A DNA stretch of 64,000 nucleotides from Deroplatys truncata (GCA_030765065.1 CM060983.1:46932067-46996066), one strand, 5' to 3'. Positions 1 through 11,810 are shown, counted from the stretch's first letter. The notes: a model not told the origin generated them from the letters alone. Numbers and translations are program-made.

Positions 1-589
1 AATGCGTCTATAAATCCTCGACCTATGCAGCAGCACACGTTTGTTAAATCCTTTTCATTCTGCGGCGCAAAAAGGAAAAAAGTAAAAGCCCGATGCTTCC
101 GCGTTTGATGTAATGGCCTGCTGTAAGGGAAACATTTATGTCTCATAAATTGGCAACATAACAGCCGTGATCACAGAAATAGTTTTCCTTGTTCATGGGA
201 ACATTGGCAATGACAGCAGTCATTTGTTTCTCTCTCGGAGTGATGTTTCGTTTGATATCGAAACGGCGTACAAACGTCGCATATTGTGTTTTGGCGTAGA
301 AATCTGATATTGAGAGGTAAAACAAGCATCAGTGAGGTTACCATAGCAACCGTTGATTAGAAAGAAACCAACATAGGTATCGCTTTGCCTTCAATCGTGG
401 AGAGGAAATGTTTTGAGGTACTATTGTGGTTCAGATGATAAAACAGTAACGGAAGGTTTTCTGGAAATGTTCGATTTTGGAACGTATAGAATGGGTTTCC
501 TAGAAATAAAAATAATTTGTATTTTATATGTTTTAAATTCTCTAGGATCTGCGTAAAGAAATCATTGCACTGTTCCCAAAATTCGTTCA
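1..589. other. No gene recognised (left edge)
   Basis: I see no domain, repeat family or RNA structure here. A 60-codon frame on the minus strand (143-325) begins MFYLSISDFYAK and matches no family I know. A 132-codon minus frame (357-755) runs into the family B repeat and is very probably chance. The stretch could be unique host intergenic DNA or a decayed repeat. Confidence 0.45.
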
Positions 590-1208
590 GATCCCCTGAA
601 TTAAAAAAGGGAGTTTTAGAAAAGGTCCTTTTGTGTGTGTGTGCCTGTATGTGAACAGCATAACCCAAAAATGAAATGTCCGATGAATGTTGGTATTGAG
701 GTTGTGTCTTTAAAAAATGCGACACGAAGATTTTCGAGAAAATCCCCCACCACAAGCTATCCTTTACATGGGAACTTGTTCTAAATTTTCGATATTCTTA
801 AACATGGCTCTAACGTTTTTCATTAAAGTACCATATGTTTAAGATATTTGCAAGACAAATAAAGTGTACATCTGCGAATAGCCTGTGAAGTCCTCTTCAT
901 TTGGAAGGAATTTTATATATCTTGTATAACTGGTAAATCTTAAGCGACAGACGAAAACATACTACGCAGAAAATATACTTCTCTTTAAAACACGCAATTT
1001 ATTTAAAATTACTTTTGTGTGGCATCAGCCATTTCCGAGATATCCGTTATTAATGATTCGCATCGTTTAATACTTCGTCATTCTTTTAAACCCCTGTTGA
1101 TTTTCAGTTATTTCTCGCGATGTCATGGAAAGAGTATGGAATTTTAAGGCCAGCTTATAGCGTCCAGTTCTTTAATATTTGACTGTTGCTGTTCCCTTTT
1201 ATCTCGCA

Positions 1209-2861
1209 GTGCTCTCTGGGAGAAATTAACACGAAAAGGTCTTACTTGGAAAATGATTAGAGAACTCAGGGCAATGTATAAAGAAGTTAAGTTTGTTATC
1301 AAGACCGATCAGCAAAATACATCAGAATGTAACATAGCGCAGAGGGGGTTGTATACTATCTCCGTTAATTTTTAATGTGTTTATTGATGAAGGTGTTAGC
1401 ATGATGACGGAGGAAGACATAGATGCACCGACGGTCAAAAATAGCAATTATTTTGTACGCGGATGACATTGTAATTACTTCTAAAACGATAAAAGGTTTG
1501 CAGTCTGGTTTAAACACTCTTCGACGATATTATAGGCAATTGGATATGGAGGTAAATATTGTTAAAATAAAACAGTCCTCTTTAAAAATGGATATGTGTA
1601 CGGCCACATGAAAAGTGGACATACGGGGAGGAAGAAGTTCAAAATGTTAAACATTTCGATTACCTAGGAGTAAGGTTTGATATGGGTGGGAAATGGAAAA
1701 AGAATATGGAGTTTATAAAACACAAAGGGATTGGACAACGTTCTGAAGTACTAAAGATATTGACCCGGGTACCGGATATGCCAATAAAACATTACAAACC
1801 ATGTATGAAGCAATGATTAGGTCTTCATTACTATACGGCCGTGAAGTGTGGGGATGGGAGAGGGTGGAAAATGTAAATAAAGTACAATGTAATTTCTAGA
1901 AGCACATTCTAGGGTTGGGGAGAGGTACTTCAAACTACGAAGTTCTTTGTGAGGTAGGATACTGGTAAGATGCTGTATTATTTGCTAAACTAAATGTAAT
2001 TAGGTACTGACTGCGAATAATTAAAGGTAACCAAACAACCCAGAGAGCAATATGTTATTGTCATCAAATGAACAACACACAGCGTCCAAAATGGTGGGCG
2101 GCGGTGTTACAACGGAATCATCAAAAATTGGCTTAAACGATATCTGGCAAATACACACAGTGCCGCGAAAAAGATCAAAAGACGACTATGTGATATAAAC
2201 AGGCAGGAAATAGAATCTGAATGTAGACAAAGTTCAACATTGGAGCTACAAAATGAAATAAAAACTGGGTGGGGCAAGGAAACATATATTTTGGAATTGG
2301 GTATAAAACAGAGGACGGGAATAGCATGGCTTAGGTTGGGAGGGTGGAAAGCTCGCAAGATTGTTGATGATGATGGCAGGAGGATTTGTCCATTATGCGG
2401 GAAACAAGAAGACTGGACTCATATTTTGGCAGCATGCGTGCAGGCGGAGGGTATTAGGAAAAAATTATTACCGGAAGTATTTTTGGCTTCCAACAGACGG
2501 AGGACAGCATGCTGGGACATGATTCTAAACAGCCAAAACTGGCCAAGCTAGGGCACATACTTAATGGAAGTACGTGTAAGGTGTTTATGTACATTTTCTT
2601 TAAATGTATGTTATACTTGAAAACTTGTGTGCGTGAGAGTGTGTGTTTGTGTGTGTGTGTGATTCGGAGTATTTTTCATTTTATATGTATGCATATAGGT
2701 AGTGATTATAAAATAGTGGTTTTCTAGTCGATTCTGCAAGTCACGTTTACAGACCAGGTATTTTTTTTGAAGAGCATGTACGGTCTCATGAGTCATGCGT
2801 CTGTGTTATGCAATTAATGTAACACTAAGTACTTAATAAATACCAGTACTACTACTACTAT
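1209..2861 (+). mobile_element. LINE-1: decayed non-LTR retrotransposon
   Basis: A degenerate LINE reverse-transcriptase region with many frameshifts. Early coding blocks read LRAMYKEVKFVIKTD and then ILYADDIVITSK, whose YADD is the RT catalytic box (small open frame 1423-1611). Next comes a block reading HFDYLGVRFDMGG, then a C-terminal zinc-knuckle-like motif CPLCGKQEDWTHILAAC in the frame 2240-2551. The 3' end carries a short ACT simple-repeat tail before family B sequence resumes. The RT order is that of autonomous non-LTR elements; the clade is not resolved. Stops and frameshifts make it inactive. It is inserted in a family B copy on the opposite strand. Confidence 0.8.
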
Positions 2862-2951
2862 AACGAAATGTACAATATAGCTATTTCTGCAAAGGTTTAA
2901 CTCGATTAAAATGAAATAGATAGAAAAATAAACTTTCGTAAGAATAACACT

Positions 2952-2993
2952 TGAGGCAGTATTTTAAACACTTAAATGATTTCAGTCTAATTG

Positions 2994-3036
<43 letters not shown>

Positions 3037-3900
3037 CAATACCATCCCGCCTTAAAGCAATATGTGTATGTAACAATATATAAAAAGTATACATAACAGT
3101 CATGGTATATGTTTGTATTATTGTATCCATGTGTAATAATGTTATATGAGTGTATTGCGTAATTTAATAATGTAGGAGCTGTGAGAAATAGGTCAAAAGT
3201 TGCTAACAATGAGGTAACCTTGAATCAATAATGAGTTTGAGAGTTTAAATGTTACTAGTCATTATTGGAACAACAATAATGTAAATTTTGAGACAGTTTA
3301 AAAGTAGCCAATCAACAACCAGAAAAAGCTTTAGTTAAATGAAGGTATTCTATTGGATTAGGAATAGACAATCAGAAACTGAAAAGGAGAACATTTTACA
3401 AATTTATAGTTCAGTTGGTTGCAGACAGCGTTACTAACCAGACGCAAAAAGTGTCCTCAAGAAATATAATATGTATTCGTGTGAGACGAAAAGTAAGTTT
3501 ACGTGTTAAAAAGCGTAATTAATTAATAAAAAAGAATCTCTCAGCTCTCTATATCAGTGAAGTGTTATTTAAATCGTATCAAGCATTAATAAAAGAAGTG
3601 AAGTAAAATTATAATCTGTGTAAGCCTATATTCTTAGCCACACTACTCCCTGCCAAGACATCCATGTCTCTAACAATAATACTGACACAGCCGAGGCAAA
3701 CATAAATACATAATATTTAAAGAAACAGTTAAATTACAAAGTTAATATTTTTTTAAACTTGGGGCAAAGGCCACCTTAAAGTACATTTGGGGCGAAGGCT
3801 CCCGGAAACTTTTTACCATACGTGCGGTTGCAACTACTGCAAGTTCGGCTACCCAACAGTTGAAATACGATACAACTCCTTGTAAAATAAACCTTTCTCA
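2952..3900 (+). mobile_element. Solo LTR, family D (copy D1), complete with 4-bp target duplication
   Basis: A 949-bp unit begins TGAGGCAGTATT and ends TTTCTCA, flanked on both sides by CACT (2948-2951 and 3901-3904). TG...CA ends and a 4-bp duplication are the mark of LTR-retrotransposon integration. Inside are CCAAT-like boxes and AATAAA-type signals. No internal coding region accompanies it, so it is a solo LTR left by recombination. Five related copies occur at 16020, 23774, 41867, 47758 and 54859. The short duplication suggests a Gypsy (Ty3) relative, but no coding part confirms that. Confidence 0.8.
2998..3032. repeat. (AT)n microsatellite inside solo LTR D1
   Basis: An uninterrupted TA/AT dinucleotide run of about 35 bases near the start of the LTR. 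Other copies have only short TATAATATAAAATATAATA stretches at the same place, so it expanded after insertion. Confidence 0.9.
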
Positions 3901-3944
3901 CACTAGAGGGAAGAGAAGGTTATGTGAATGTAACATATCCGAAT

Positions 3945-5022
3945 TTTTGCTGAGGGTGGAGCCTTCGTTTATCTATAATCGTAAATGAGGTGTAAAGTGG
4001 GGGATAAAGACAGACACATTGCACATCTGTTACATAAGGTTGCATAAATTTTTAAAAGCACCTATGGGCGCCTGATTTATTCAGGAAGAAGAAAAGGTGC
4101 ATTGATGTGGTATTGCTAAATGAAGCAATCATCATTAATTGGAAGAGCTGGATAGGTCTAGGACTACACGTTATGTAACGGGCTGAAAACCTGCATTTCA
4201 ACTGCTGTGTTGCGTTGTCTGGGGTAGCTAATCTACTAGTGTGACTACTCTACCGAGCCGAATCTTTTCGAATGACCAGTCAAAGCATTAACTTTACCGT
4301 TTGACCTGCTTTAACTGCGACGTCCTCATGGGACAGCAGTTCCACTGCATTAGGTTACACGCACGGCTTTGTTATGAAGTGCTTGTAAAATTATCCACCC
4401 TTCATCTGCAAGAAGCACGCAGGGCGCCCAAGGAAAGGTAACGCTTTGCAGTCCATCTAGGTGTCACTTCGTCTTCTATCTGTGATACACCTCACAAGGA
4501 AGGTATTCGTTTGGGAACTCGAAAATTAAAAGAGCTTCCAGCGCATTTCTCAGACACGCACAATATGAATAACATCTTTTAAAAATCGAGCAGGTAGGCG
4601 CAAAGGAAGAAATTCGAGACCGACAGAGCAACGAACCCAAGACCGACGAAATCTCCTAAGCCCTCCCACGCAAAACCGAGGTACCGCCGCAAAAGTACTT
4701 TCTTACTAGAGAAAGTAAAAATGTACAGTGTACACCAAAATTGTGCAATAGTGCAGTAATTGAAAAAGAATAGAAAACAGATTTTACAACTTTAAGAAAA
4801 CAAAAAACTTGCATCATAATCACATAATTCAACGATTTGAAAACAAAACATCTGTATATTTGAATTTAGAGCCTTTATTAGTTATTTAATTAATTATAAA
4901 GCATTAATTCATTAATAACAGCATTTATTGGAATTGCATGTTTTTCCAAAAATCTAATGCATAACAATCACGCTACTTTCTCTACTCATAACAACATATG
5001 ATGCAATTCTACGAATGAATCG
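3945..5022. other. No gene recognised
   Basis: There is no open frame of note and no recognised repeat over most of this stretch. A short block at about 4703-4724 (TTACTAGAGAAAGTAAAAAT) resembles the tail end of the family A/B repeats. The sequence just upstream, about 4600-4700, is relatively GC-rich but has no identified coding match. Confidence 0.45.
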
Positions 5023-5294
5023 TGTAAAACTGGATTTATATACTTGTTCTATAGTGGTTTAGGATAAGAAGAATAGGCGTGACTTAGGTTTTATGGAAAA
5101 TTTTAAGTTTTGAGTAATGATGTAAGTATTACATCAAATTTTACATTACAACAATGTAATGTAAAACTGAAAATATGCTCGTTCTATAGTGGTTACGATA
5201 AGAAGAATAGGTGTGACGTAAGTTTTATGGAACATTTTAAATCTGGAGTAATGAATTCGGCTAATGGTACGAAAAGACATTATTTAACATTCAT
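5023..5294. repeat. Two-unit imperfect tandem duplication, period about 136 bp
   Basis: The string GTTCTATAGTGGTT occurs at 5045 and again at 5181. It is followed both times by near-identical sequence including ATAAGAAGAATAGG and TTTTATGGAA. The offset is 136 bp and divergence is modest. A 62-codon frame over the second unit (5110-5298) is probably not a gene. Confidence 0.7.
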
Positions 5295-5404
5295 GTGAAA
5301 TTAACTTGTTTTTTCCTGTAGTACCTGTGTGTGTATAGTTAAGCTTTTTTCAGGTGTTTACAATTATTTAAAGAAATGAAGAGAACTTTACTGGCTATTT
5401 ACGC

Positions 5405-5835
5405 AATAAGTGTGTAGGTTATACAACGGAGGGAGATACCTCGCGCCAGGAGGAAGGGATGACGTGAAGGAACCACAGGAGGCTACAGGTCGCAAAGTTG
5501 CGCGGAAGTGTCTAACAGTTCCGAACTCGAGACCCGTCCACTACTGCAGCTGCCTAGAGGGGGCTATCAAGGACTCGTTTAACCAAGCAGCCCTCTGGTG
5601 TCCACGGCGAGTACTCTTTCCTTTAAGCAAGCATCCGCGTCATCTGTCCGTCACCGCCATTCGCCACGAAACCTAGAAGCACACCTGAAAGATGAGGAAG
5701 AAATGGAATATAAGCGAAATTATGGAGAGGGAATCATGGTAAATGAGAAACCATCACAGGATTTCACTACCGACCAGGGAATACCACGAAATATCCAAGG
5801 TCAGAATGGACGATCAACGGGAATCTAACCTGGGA
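5405..5835 (-). mobile_element. SINE family S3, minus strand
   Basis: Read on the minus strand, this matches the S3 copy at 53848-54267: a tRNA-like GGTCCCAGGTTAGATTCCCG head, then CATTCTGACC, TTTCGTGGTATTCC and a T/C-rich block. The head retains a B-box-like segment, as expected of a Pol III-derived SINE. The A-box end is diverged. The two overlapping plus-strand frames here (5410-5676 and 5598-5828) are shadows of the repeat. Confidence 0.65.
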
Positions 5836-6749
5836 CCTCGTGTATGTTCTCTCTCGATACATAATGTGTATTATTACGTCATGCCAAAATCTTAAGCATA
5901 TAATATTTAATCAAAGTGGTTCGAGCCATTCTCGGTTGCTTGGGGTGAGAGAAACTCTATTGAAAGCTTTGTATCATTAAGGTTGTCTGACATAAAGGGA
6001 ATTTGTTTCCAAATTCCCTTTTTATTTTGGCAGAGACTAATTTTCCACTGAAATTACAATTCGAGAAAAGTTCAAGGGTTTGTTTCTGAAGACGAAATCA
6101 GTTTAGAGAACTGAATGCTGTTTTTTAACTCATAAAAAGCACACTTCCTACAAACATCTGTAAGAATATTGGAATCGAACTCGAGCAAAGTTTATTATTC
6201 TTGGAGTTTTCGTATTTTATTACGCGCGTCATAAAATGCATGCTCCAAGCAAACAACAAAAACATTTGCTCTTTTCTGTCTCTGTAAAATTATGCTATTG
6301 GTAGTGTCTCCAAAGTGTTCTTCACTCTAGAAAAAAATTTAGCAGCCATAATCATGGAGAGAAAAGTTTCATTTGTAATATGCAAAAAGAAGAAAACTAT
6401 TACAGTTTACGTTTTTCAATATTTTTCATTTTATTGGTTTTTGTAATCTTTTAAATTCTTAAATGAGTTTTTATGCTTTACATGTTGAGAGCAGAATACG
6501 CTTTGTTAGTGTACCGTTAGGTCACCTGAAAAGCAGATGTGTAGAAAAAGGGTCAGTGCTCCAGCCCCAGACAACCAATAAGAAAGAAGGTAGAAATCAT
6601 GTGATAGTGAAATGGGGAGATAGGAAATTTGAAATAAAGAACCGGAGGTTTTAGAAAACAGTGTGAGCGCCAGTGGATAGGGGCGATGGTTTGAAGCACA
6701 GCGGTAAAGAAATGCGAATGTATGTGTGTGGCGAGGTAGTATCAGGAGT
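5836..6749. other. No gene recognised; contains a perfect hairpin
   Basis: No recognisable gene or repeat family. A perfect 12-bp inverted repeat AAAGGGAATTTG (5994-6005) / CAAATTCCCTTT (6010-6021) with a 4-nt loop is followed by a T-rich run. A 63-codon frame at 6463-6654 has no recognised domain. Confidence 0.45.
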
Positions 6750-6935
6750 CAAATTTTAAAACGGTGACGAGAAATAAACGGGCAGGAAAACGAACCAGCC
6801 GTATTAACCACGCTAGATCCGAGATCCATGCGAGTTCCTGAGCTAGCATCGAGCCCGGGACCTTTCCTGCAAATCCCGTGCCTACAAATGGCGCACAGCA
6901 CCTCCCATGTGTAACGCCACAATGTGTGGTACAAA
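6750..6935 (-). mobile_element. Possible tRNA-derived SINE (S7), minus strand
   Basis: On the minus strand the string GGTCCCGGGCTCGATGC resembles a tRNA B box. It sits about 70 bases from a GGGAGGTGCTGTGCGCC block that could be a diverged tRNA 5' half. GC content is well above the surroundings. No second copy is present in this window, so the call is tentative. Confidence 0.35.
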
Positions 6936-7329
6936 CAGAACTATTTTATCTACTTTGGTTGAAAAGTAGGCAATTACCCTACTCTTTTGTACTGTAAATT
7001 TTGTCTTATTTTTACATAAAATAGAAAGCACATTCATGTGTTATTTTCCGTAGCGACGTGATATAAAACAATTTATTTTGTATTGTTTGTTCAGAGTCTT
7101 TAGAGACAGTGGAGAGGGGAAGGTGGAAAACCGATCTCTCGTGCCCAATTCGACTACGTTTGTCAGCCGTTTGTAATAGCTACCGCACTGACCTTATCTC
7201 CCGCTCTACTGCCTCAAAAAATCTGAACAAGTATATACTTTTGCTGTAAACAGCCTTTATTGTCCGCCAAAACTGTTAAAAACTGCTAAATTATGTCATT
7301 AGTTTAATAAACTATCATAGTAATATATT
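6936..7329. other. No feature recognised
   Basis: AT-rich spacer between the S7 candidate and LINE-2. I see no open frame or repeat match. Confidence 0.4.
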
Positions 7330-8470
7330 GTGATAGATTTATTAAATTATGGTTTCTTTATATTTGAATAAAATAACAGAAGAGTGGAGAATGAAATGTA
7401 AACAAAAGGGAATCATATTAAATAATACAATGTGGACAAAATCATATTTACAGATGACTAGATGTTATTGGCAGAGAAAGAGGAACACATGCAAAAATTT
7501 GAATGAGATAATGAAAGAATATAATATAGAAATTTCGGGAGAAAAAACAAAGATGATGGCCGCGATAGGTAAAGAAGAAATCCGGATTAAGGTTGTAATT
7601 GGAGGAAAAATAATTGAACAGGTGTCCACCTTCAAATATTTGGAAGCAAGAATATCAGTAATCGATAGACAGGCAGAGATGGAAGAAAACATTAAAACGC
7701 ATAATAAAATCAACGGATGTATCAAACGACACTTTGGTAGAAATATGATGAAAGATGTTAAATTAGGACTATATACGATGGCGGATCGAAAAGTAACACA
7801 CAATTTTTTTCTGTCTGGGTATTGCAGCTGGAATGTTGCAATTTCACACAGATATAGTTTGAGGTTTTCACTACAGAGGGCAGTATTTGTTTCATGTGCA
7901 GCGCTAGCGAGAGAAGCGTGAACTATGCAACAAAGATGCGCCCATGTTACTGTCGTCCACGTGTGAAGAGCAGAGAGAGGTGGTTCGATATTTGTGGGCC
8001 AAAGGGCATAAAGCAAGTGATATTCACATGGACATGCGTGGCGTGTATGGAGATGAATGTATGGATCGTTCCATTGTCTCCAGGTGGTGTGCATTCTTCC
8101 TAGAGGGTCTTCTGAACCTTAGTGATTCGTAGAATAGAATCTAAGCTCGCATTGAAATACGCGTGTGAGACATTGGTGACAAAACACAAGGAAAAACCAA
8201 GATTGGAAACAAGTAGAAAGGATCGACTCCGGAATGTAGATGTAAGAGAAGAATTAGATGAAGAAAACATAATGGAAGAAATTAACAGGTATCAGAATAA
8301 ATAGAAAGATCACGTTCTAAGGATAGTACCTTCGAGATTACCACGGCAAGCAGTATTTTTTAAACCATTTGGACGAAGAGATATTGTACGACCCCGTATG
8401 AGATGGAGAGAACAATTTTAGCCTCGGAACAGGTCTAAAGGCCTAATCCATGTTAGGGAAAAAGAAGTAA
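7330..8470 (+). mobile_element. LINE-2: 3' part of a non-LTR retrotransposon, interrupted
   Basis: The frame 7349-7921 reads in its middle YNIEISGEKTKMMA and then VVIGGKIIEQVSTFKYLEA. This is the segment just after the RT active site in many insect LINEs, where the 'F-Y-L-G' block lies. After a foreign insert, coding resumes with RKDRLRNVDVREEL (frame 8122-8304) and ends with a GRRDIVRPRMRWREQF block, the usual LINE C-terminus. The YADD box is not present, so the element is 5'-truncated. It is followed directly by an S5 SINE. Confidence 0.7.
7795..8125 (+). pseudogene. Mariner-type transposase N-terminal fragment inside LINE-2
   Basis: The frame 7944-8132 reads EEQREVVRYLWAKGHKASDI then VYGDECMDRSIVSRWCAFF. 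This is the helix-turn-helix pattern of the mariner/SETMAR transposase N-terminus, which binds the terminal inverted repeats. Nothing of the DDE catalytic domain follows, so this is an internally deleted, MITE-like derivative. LINE-2 coding sequence lies on both sides. Exact ends and target duplication were not resolved. Confidence 0.6.
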
Positions 8471-8482
8471 TATACTCACACG

Positions 8483-8727
8483 GGTAGCCTAGGTTGTTAA
8501 GCAACGGACTCGTGAAGGGGAGGTCTAAAGTTAAAATCCTGCCAGGATAATTCTCCCTAAGGCTTTACTCAGTCCTCATAACTTCGAAATGCAGGGGATG
8601 TACACTAAATTTAACACCTGAAGCACTTCCTTCCCAAATTTCCTTTTCCAATTATCATTTCATTTCATGTAGCACGAGTGCCATCTGTTGTAGGTAGTAA
8701 GAGGGTGCGTTAAATCCTATAAAACAA
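8483..8727 (+). mobile_element. SINE family S5
   Basis: This matches the copy at 41120-41400 over its length: a GGGTAGCC start, AACGGACTCGTGAA, a diverged B box (TTAAAATCCTGCC where the other copy has GGTTCTAATCCCCC), TTCTCCCTAAGG, and TATCATTTCATTTCATGTA near the 3' end. The head is tRNA-like. A family A element begins immediately after it. Confidence 0.65.
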
Positions 8728-9587
8728 TCTGATGCGAATTTCTCTACTCTTGTACAAAGTATTTTTACAAACGCTTATTCTCCATATGCTTCATGTTAAT
8801 CGAGATATCGAGATGTTAATCTTATTGCTAATTTTCTTGTAGCTGCAAGGGGAATTGGTAGGCTTTAAGCGATAGTCAAATCTTTCAAGAGCTGGTTGCT
8901 ATGTGGGGCATTCCATTCTCTTTGCATTACCAGGACAAAAAAATGAATAACGAATTCCCATTTGAGAGAAAGTATAAGTATTGGAAAATTTAAAGGAATA
9001 ACAAGCAATATCTCGAAAATGGTTCACTCAACAACAAAAATGTATATGACATAAATGGTGTATTTTAATGCGATCTACATTTCTTGTGTAGTAAAATTTT
9101 GTATATCTCTTATGGTTTACCGGTTATGCTAAAGTCGTTCACAATGAAGAATACTTTTGGAGACATTCCCAGAAAATTCAAGATATACATTTTATTTGTC
9201 ATGAAAGGATCTTAAACATGTCATATTTTAATCAAAATCATTAGAGCCATTTTTGAGAAAATGAAAATTTTCGAAAAATTTTACATGTAAAGGTTAACCT
9301 GGGGTGGAGGGATTTTCTTGAAAACCTTCGTGTCGCATCTCTGGAAGATACGGAACCTAAATACCACGTTTGGTGTTTATGCGACTGTTCGTTTCTGAGT
9401 TATGCTGTTCACAGACAGACAGACACACACACACATACACACACACACACACACAGACGGACATGTTTCCAAAAATGCTTTTTTGGATTCAGGAGGCCTC
9501 AAAACATGTATTTCTGGAAATCTCGGTATCGAATTTTTGATTGGATTACAATACTTCCCCTACTTACTATACGTAGTAGAGAAAGTA
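8728..9587 (+). mobile_element. Family A element
   Basis: It begins TCTGATGCGAATTTCTCTAC, a slightly decayed head. It passes through the family markers GCAAGGGGAATTGGTAGGC, TATCTCGAAAATGG and TCTCTTATGGTTTACC, and ends ACGTAGTAGAGAAAGTA. The internal (CA)n tract lies at about 9417-9455. No coding capacity: the small open frames over it recur in every copy with frameshifts and are not conserved as protein. Confidence 0.8.
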
Positions 9588-9765
9588 AAAAGGTCATAGT
9601 AATAATTCACTTTACTACTTCCTGAGGCATTAGTGACTTTTACTTTAATTTAAGTTTTGGCAATTATGACATAACTGTTATAAAGTATTATTATGTATAA
9701 CAAGACGTCTGAGGTTCCATTCCGCAGGACTCGGCTTCAAATCCCTTGGGCCAACCGATCTGTTT

Positions 9766-9923
9766 TTACTTTCTCTAGTACGTACAGTAAGTAGGGGAGG
9801 TATTGTATTCCACCCAAAAATTCGATACCGAGATTTCACTGGAAATACATGTTTTGAGACACCCTGAATCCAAAAAAAGCATTTTTGGAAACATGTTCGT
9901 GTGTGTCTGTGTGTCTGTGTGTC

Positions 9924-9958
<35 letters not shown>

Positions 9959-10704
9959 TGTCTGTGAACAGCATAACTCAGAAACGAACAGTCGGATAAA
10001 CACCAAACTTGGTATTTAGGTTCAGTATCTGCCAAGGATGCGACACGAAGCTTTTCAAGACAATCCCCCCACACCAGAGTACCCTTTAAATGGACGAGTT
10101 TTTGAAAATTTTAATTTTCTCAAAAATGGCTCTAACGATTTTGATTAAAATATCATATGTTTAAGATATTTTCATGACAAATAAAATGTATATCTTGAAT
10201 TTCCTGGGAATGTCTCCAAAAGTATTTTTATTGTGAACGACTTTTGCATAATGGTAAACCATAAGAGATAGACAAAATTTTACTGCACCAAAAATGTAGA
10301 TCGCGTTAAAATACACAATTTATGTCACATACTTTTTGTTGTTGAGTGAACCATTTTCGAGATATTACTTGTTATTCCCTTAAATTTTTCAATACTTATT
10401 TTCTCAAATGGGAATTCGTTATTCATTTTTTTGTTTTGTATATGCAAAGAGTATTAATCTATGGCAAATGGAATGGTGCTGCACCTAGCAACCAGCTATT
10501 AAGAGATATGTATATGCTTAAAGGCTACTGTATTTCTATATTGCCCTTGTAAATATATATTCCCCTTACATCTACAAGAAAATTAGCAATAAGATAGACT
10601 CTGCAAATGTTTATCTCGATTTCCATGAAGTAGATGGAGAATAAGCGTTTGTAAAAATAGTTTGTACAAGAGTAGAGAAAGTCATGTGAGTGTAACACAT
10701 CAGA
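9766..10704 (-). mobile_element. Family A element, minus strand
   Basis: The tail end comes first (TACTTTCTCTAGTACGTACA) and the head last (GTGAGTGTAACACATCAGA). The (GT)n tract is at about 9898-9962. About 60 bases upstream (9700-9762) a CGGCTTCAAATCCC string looks like a leftover SINE B box. This copy and the one at 8728 lie tail to tail about 180 bp apart. Confidence 0.8.
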
Positions 10705-10719
10705 ATTTTTTGTTGTTCC

Positions 10720-11088
10720 TCAGTCGCCAAGGTAAATACCGGATTAGATATTTAATACCACTACCTAAAGTTTCACCTTAAGTCTAAAACAATAGTAAAA
10801 ATGAAAATAGCTGATAATAGCGAATACTCTGCCATGTATCCAGAGATACTGAAAGCACCTGGATGCTTTCTGGACGGCACCATGATGCCATCTGTCCGTT
10901 AGGTGTAGAAGCAGAGATATAGTTGCCTAGCACTAAGGCCTCTGTGAACATGTGACCAACTAAGAGGTATGGTACAAGGATGAGACCTAGAAGACTAACT
11001 GTCCGCCGCACACCGAGCCACGAAGTGTAGCTAAAAGATCAGTCGCTATATGACCAGATAGTAAAAGCGACGTAAAATAAATAGAAAA
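10720..11088 (+). repeat. Repeat family C
   Basis: Shares ordered blocks with 37395-37735 and 44325-44765: AAACAATAGTAAAAATGAAA, GGACGGCACCATGATGCC, GATGAGACCTAGAAGACTAA, and a 3' tail reading AAAGCGACGTAAAATAAATAG. The conserved 3' tail suggests a retroposed element of SINE type or a LINE 3' end. No RT coding is seen. Confidence 0.6.
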
Positions 11089-11091
11089 AAA

Positions 11092-11740
11092 TCTGTGTTA
11101 CATTCACATGACGTTTATTATTCTCTATCGTAAATTAGTGATATATAAATTATTCTTAAGAAAATTTCTTTTCAGAGCTACTTCACTTTAATGGAGATAA
11201 CCTCTCCAGAAACAGTTACATTACACATTTCGTTATAGATACAAAGAGAACAGCGATAGTCAAATGTTTAACAACTGGACGCTATATGCTGGCCTTAAAA
11301 TTCCATACGGTGTCCATGATATCGTGAGAAACAACTGAAATCGACAGGTCTTAAAAGAATGACAAAGTACTGAACTAATCGAACCATTAGTAACAGATAT
11401 CTCGGAAATGTTTAATGCAACAAAAAACTTATTTTAAAAAATTCTATGTTTTAAAGGGATGTGCATTTTTTGTGAATTACGACTAAGCTATCGCTTAACG
11501 TTTACCAGGTATTTAAGATTCAACAAAGTTTCTTCCGAAATATGTAAGAGGACTTTACAGGCTATTCCCAGAAAATGCAAGATATACATTTTATTTGTCA
11601 TCTAAATATCTTTAATAAATTATATTTTAATCCAAATGCTTAAAGCCATATTTTAGAGAATAAAAATTGGATCTTCATATAGAATTTTTGGATGGAATGC
11701 AATACCTTCACTACCTACTATGTATGTGCTAAAGAAAGTA
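11092..11740 (+). repeat. Family B repeat, internally deleted
   Basis: Head TCTGTGTTACATTCACATGA, then ACATTTCGTTATAGATAC, AGATATCTCGGAAATG and CAAGATATACATTTTATTTG. The tail is GGATGGAATGCAATACC. The middle of the tail half, including the microsatellite and the GTGAACAGCATAAC block, is missing, giving about 650 bp against about 870 bp for the fuller copy at 45265. Confidence 0.7.
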
Positions 11741-11810
11741 GAAAGAATGAAAAAAGTATAAATGTTCGAAAGTTCAATGCTTAACGCTACAAAAAGGATT
11801 TGAAATATTT

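Larger units (their letters stand above)
590..3944 (-). repeat. Family B interspersed repeat, split by LINE-1 and a solo LTR
   Basis: Three blocks match, in order and on one strand, other family B copies in this window: 590-1208, 2862-2947 and about 3905-3944. Diagnostic strings are the GTGAACAGCATAAC block, the bases CCATTTCCGAGATATCC, and the end block TATGTGAATGTAACATATC, which matches the family head read in reverse. The gaps are filled exactly by LINE-1 and by a TG...CA solo LTR. The copy must therefore predate both. It encodes nothing recognisable. Confidence 0.7.

Noticed and set aside
3174..3546. Reading TGTGAGA...TCTCACA as the ends of a 370-bp solo LTR
   Set aside because: Sequence outside these points is conserved in all copies, and TG...CA ends with exact 4-bp duplications lie further out (2952-3900).
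9400..9460. CRISPR-like or regulatory tandem array in CA tracts
   Set aside because: They are simple dinucleotide runs without spacers, and the window is eukaryotic.
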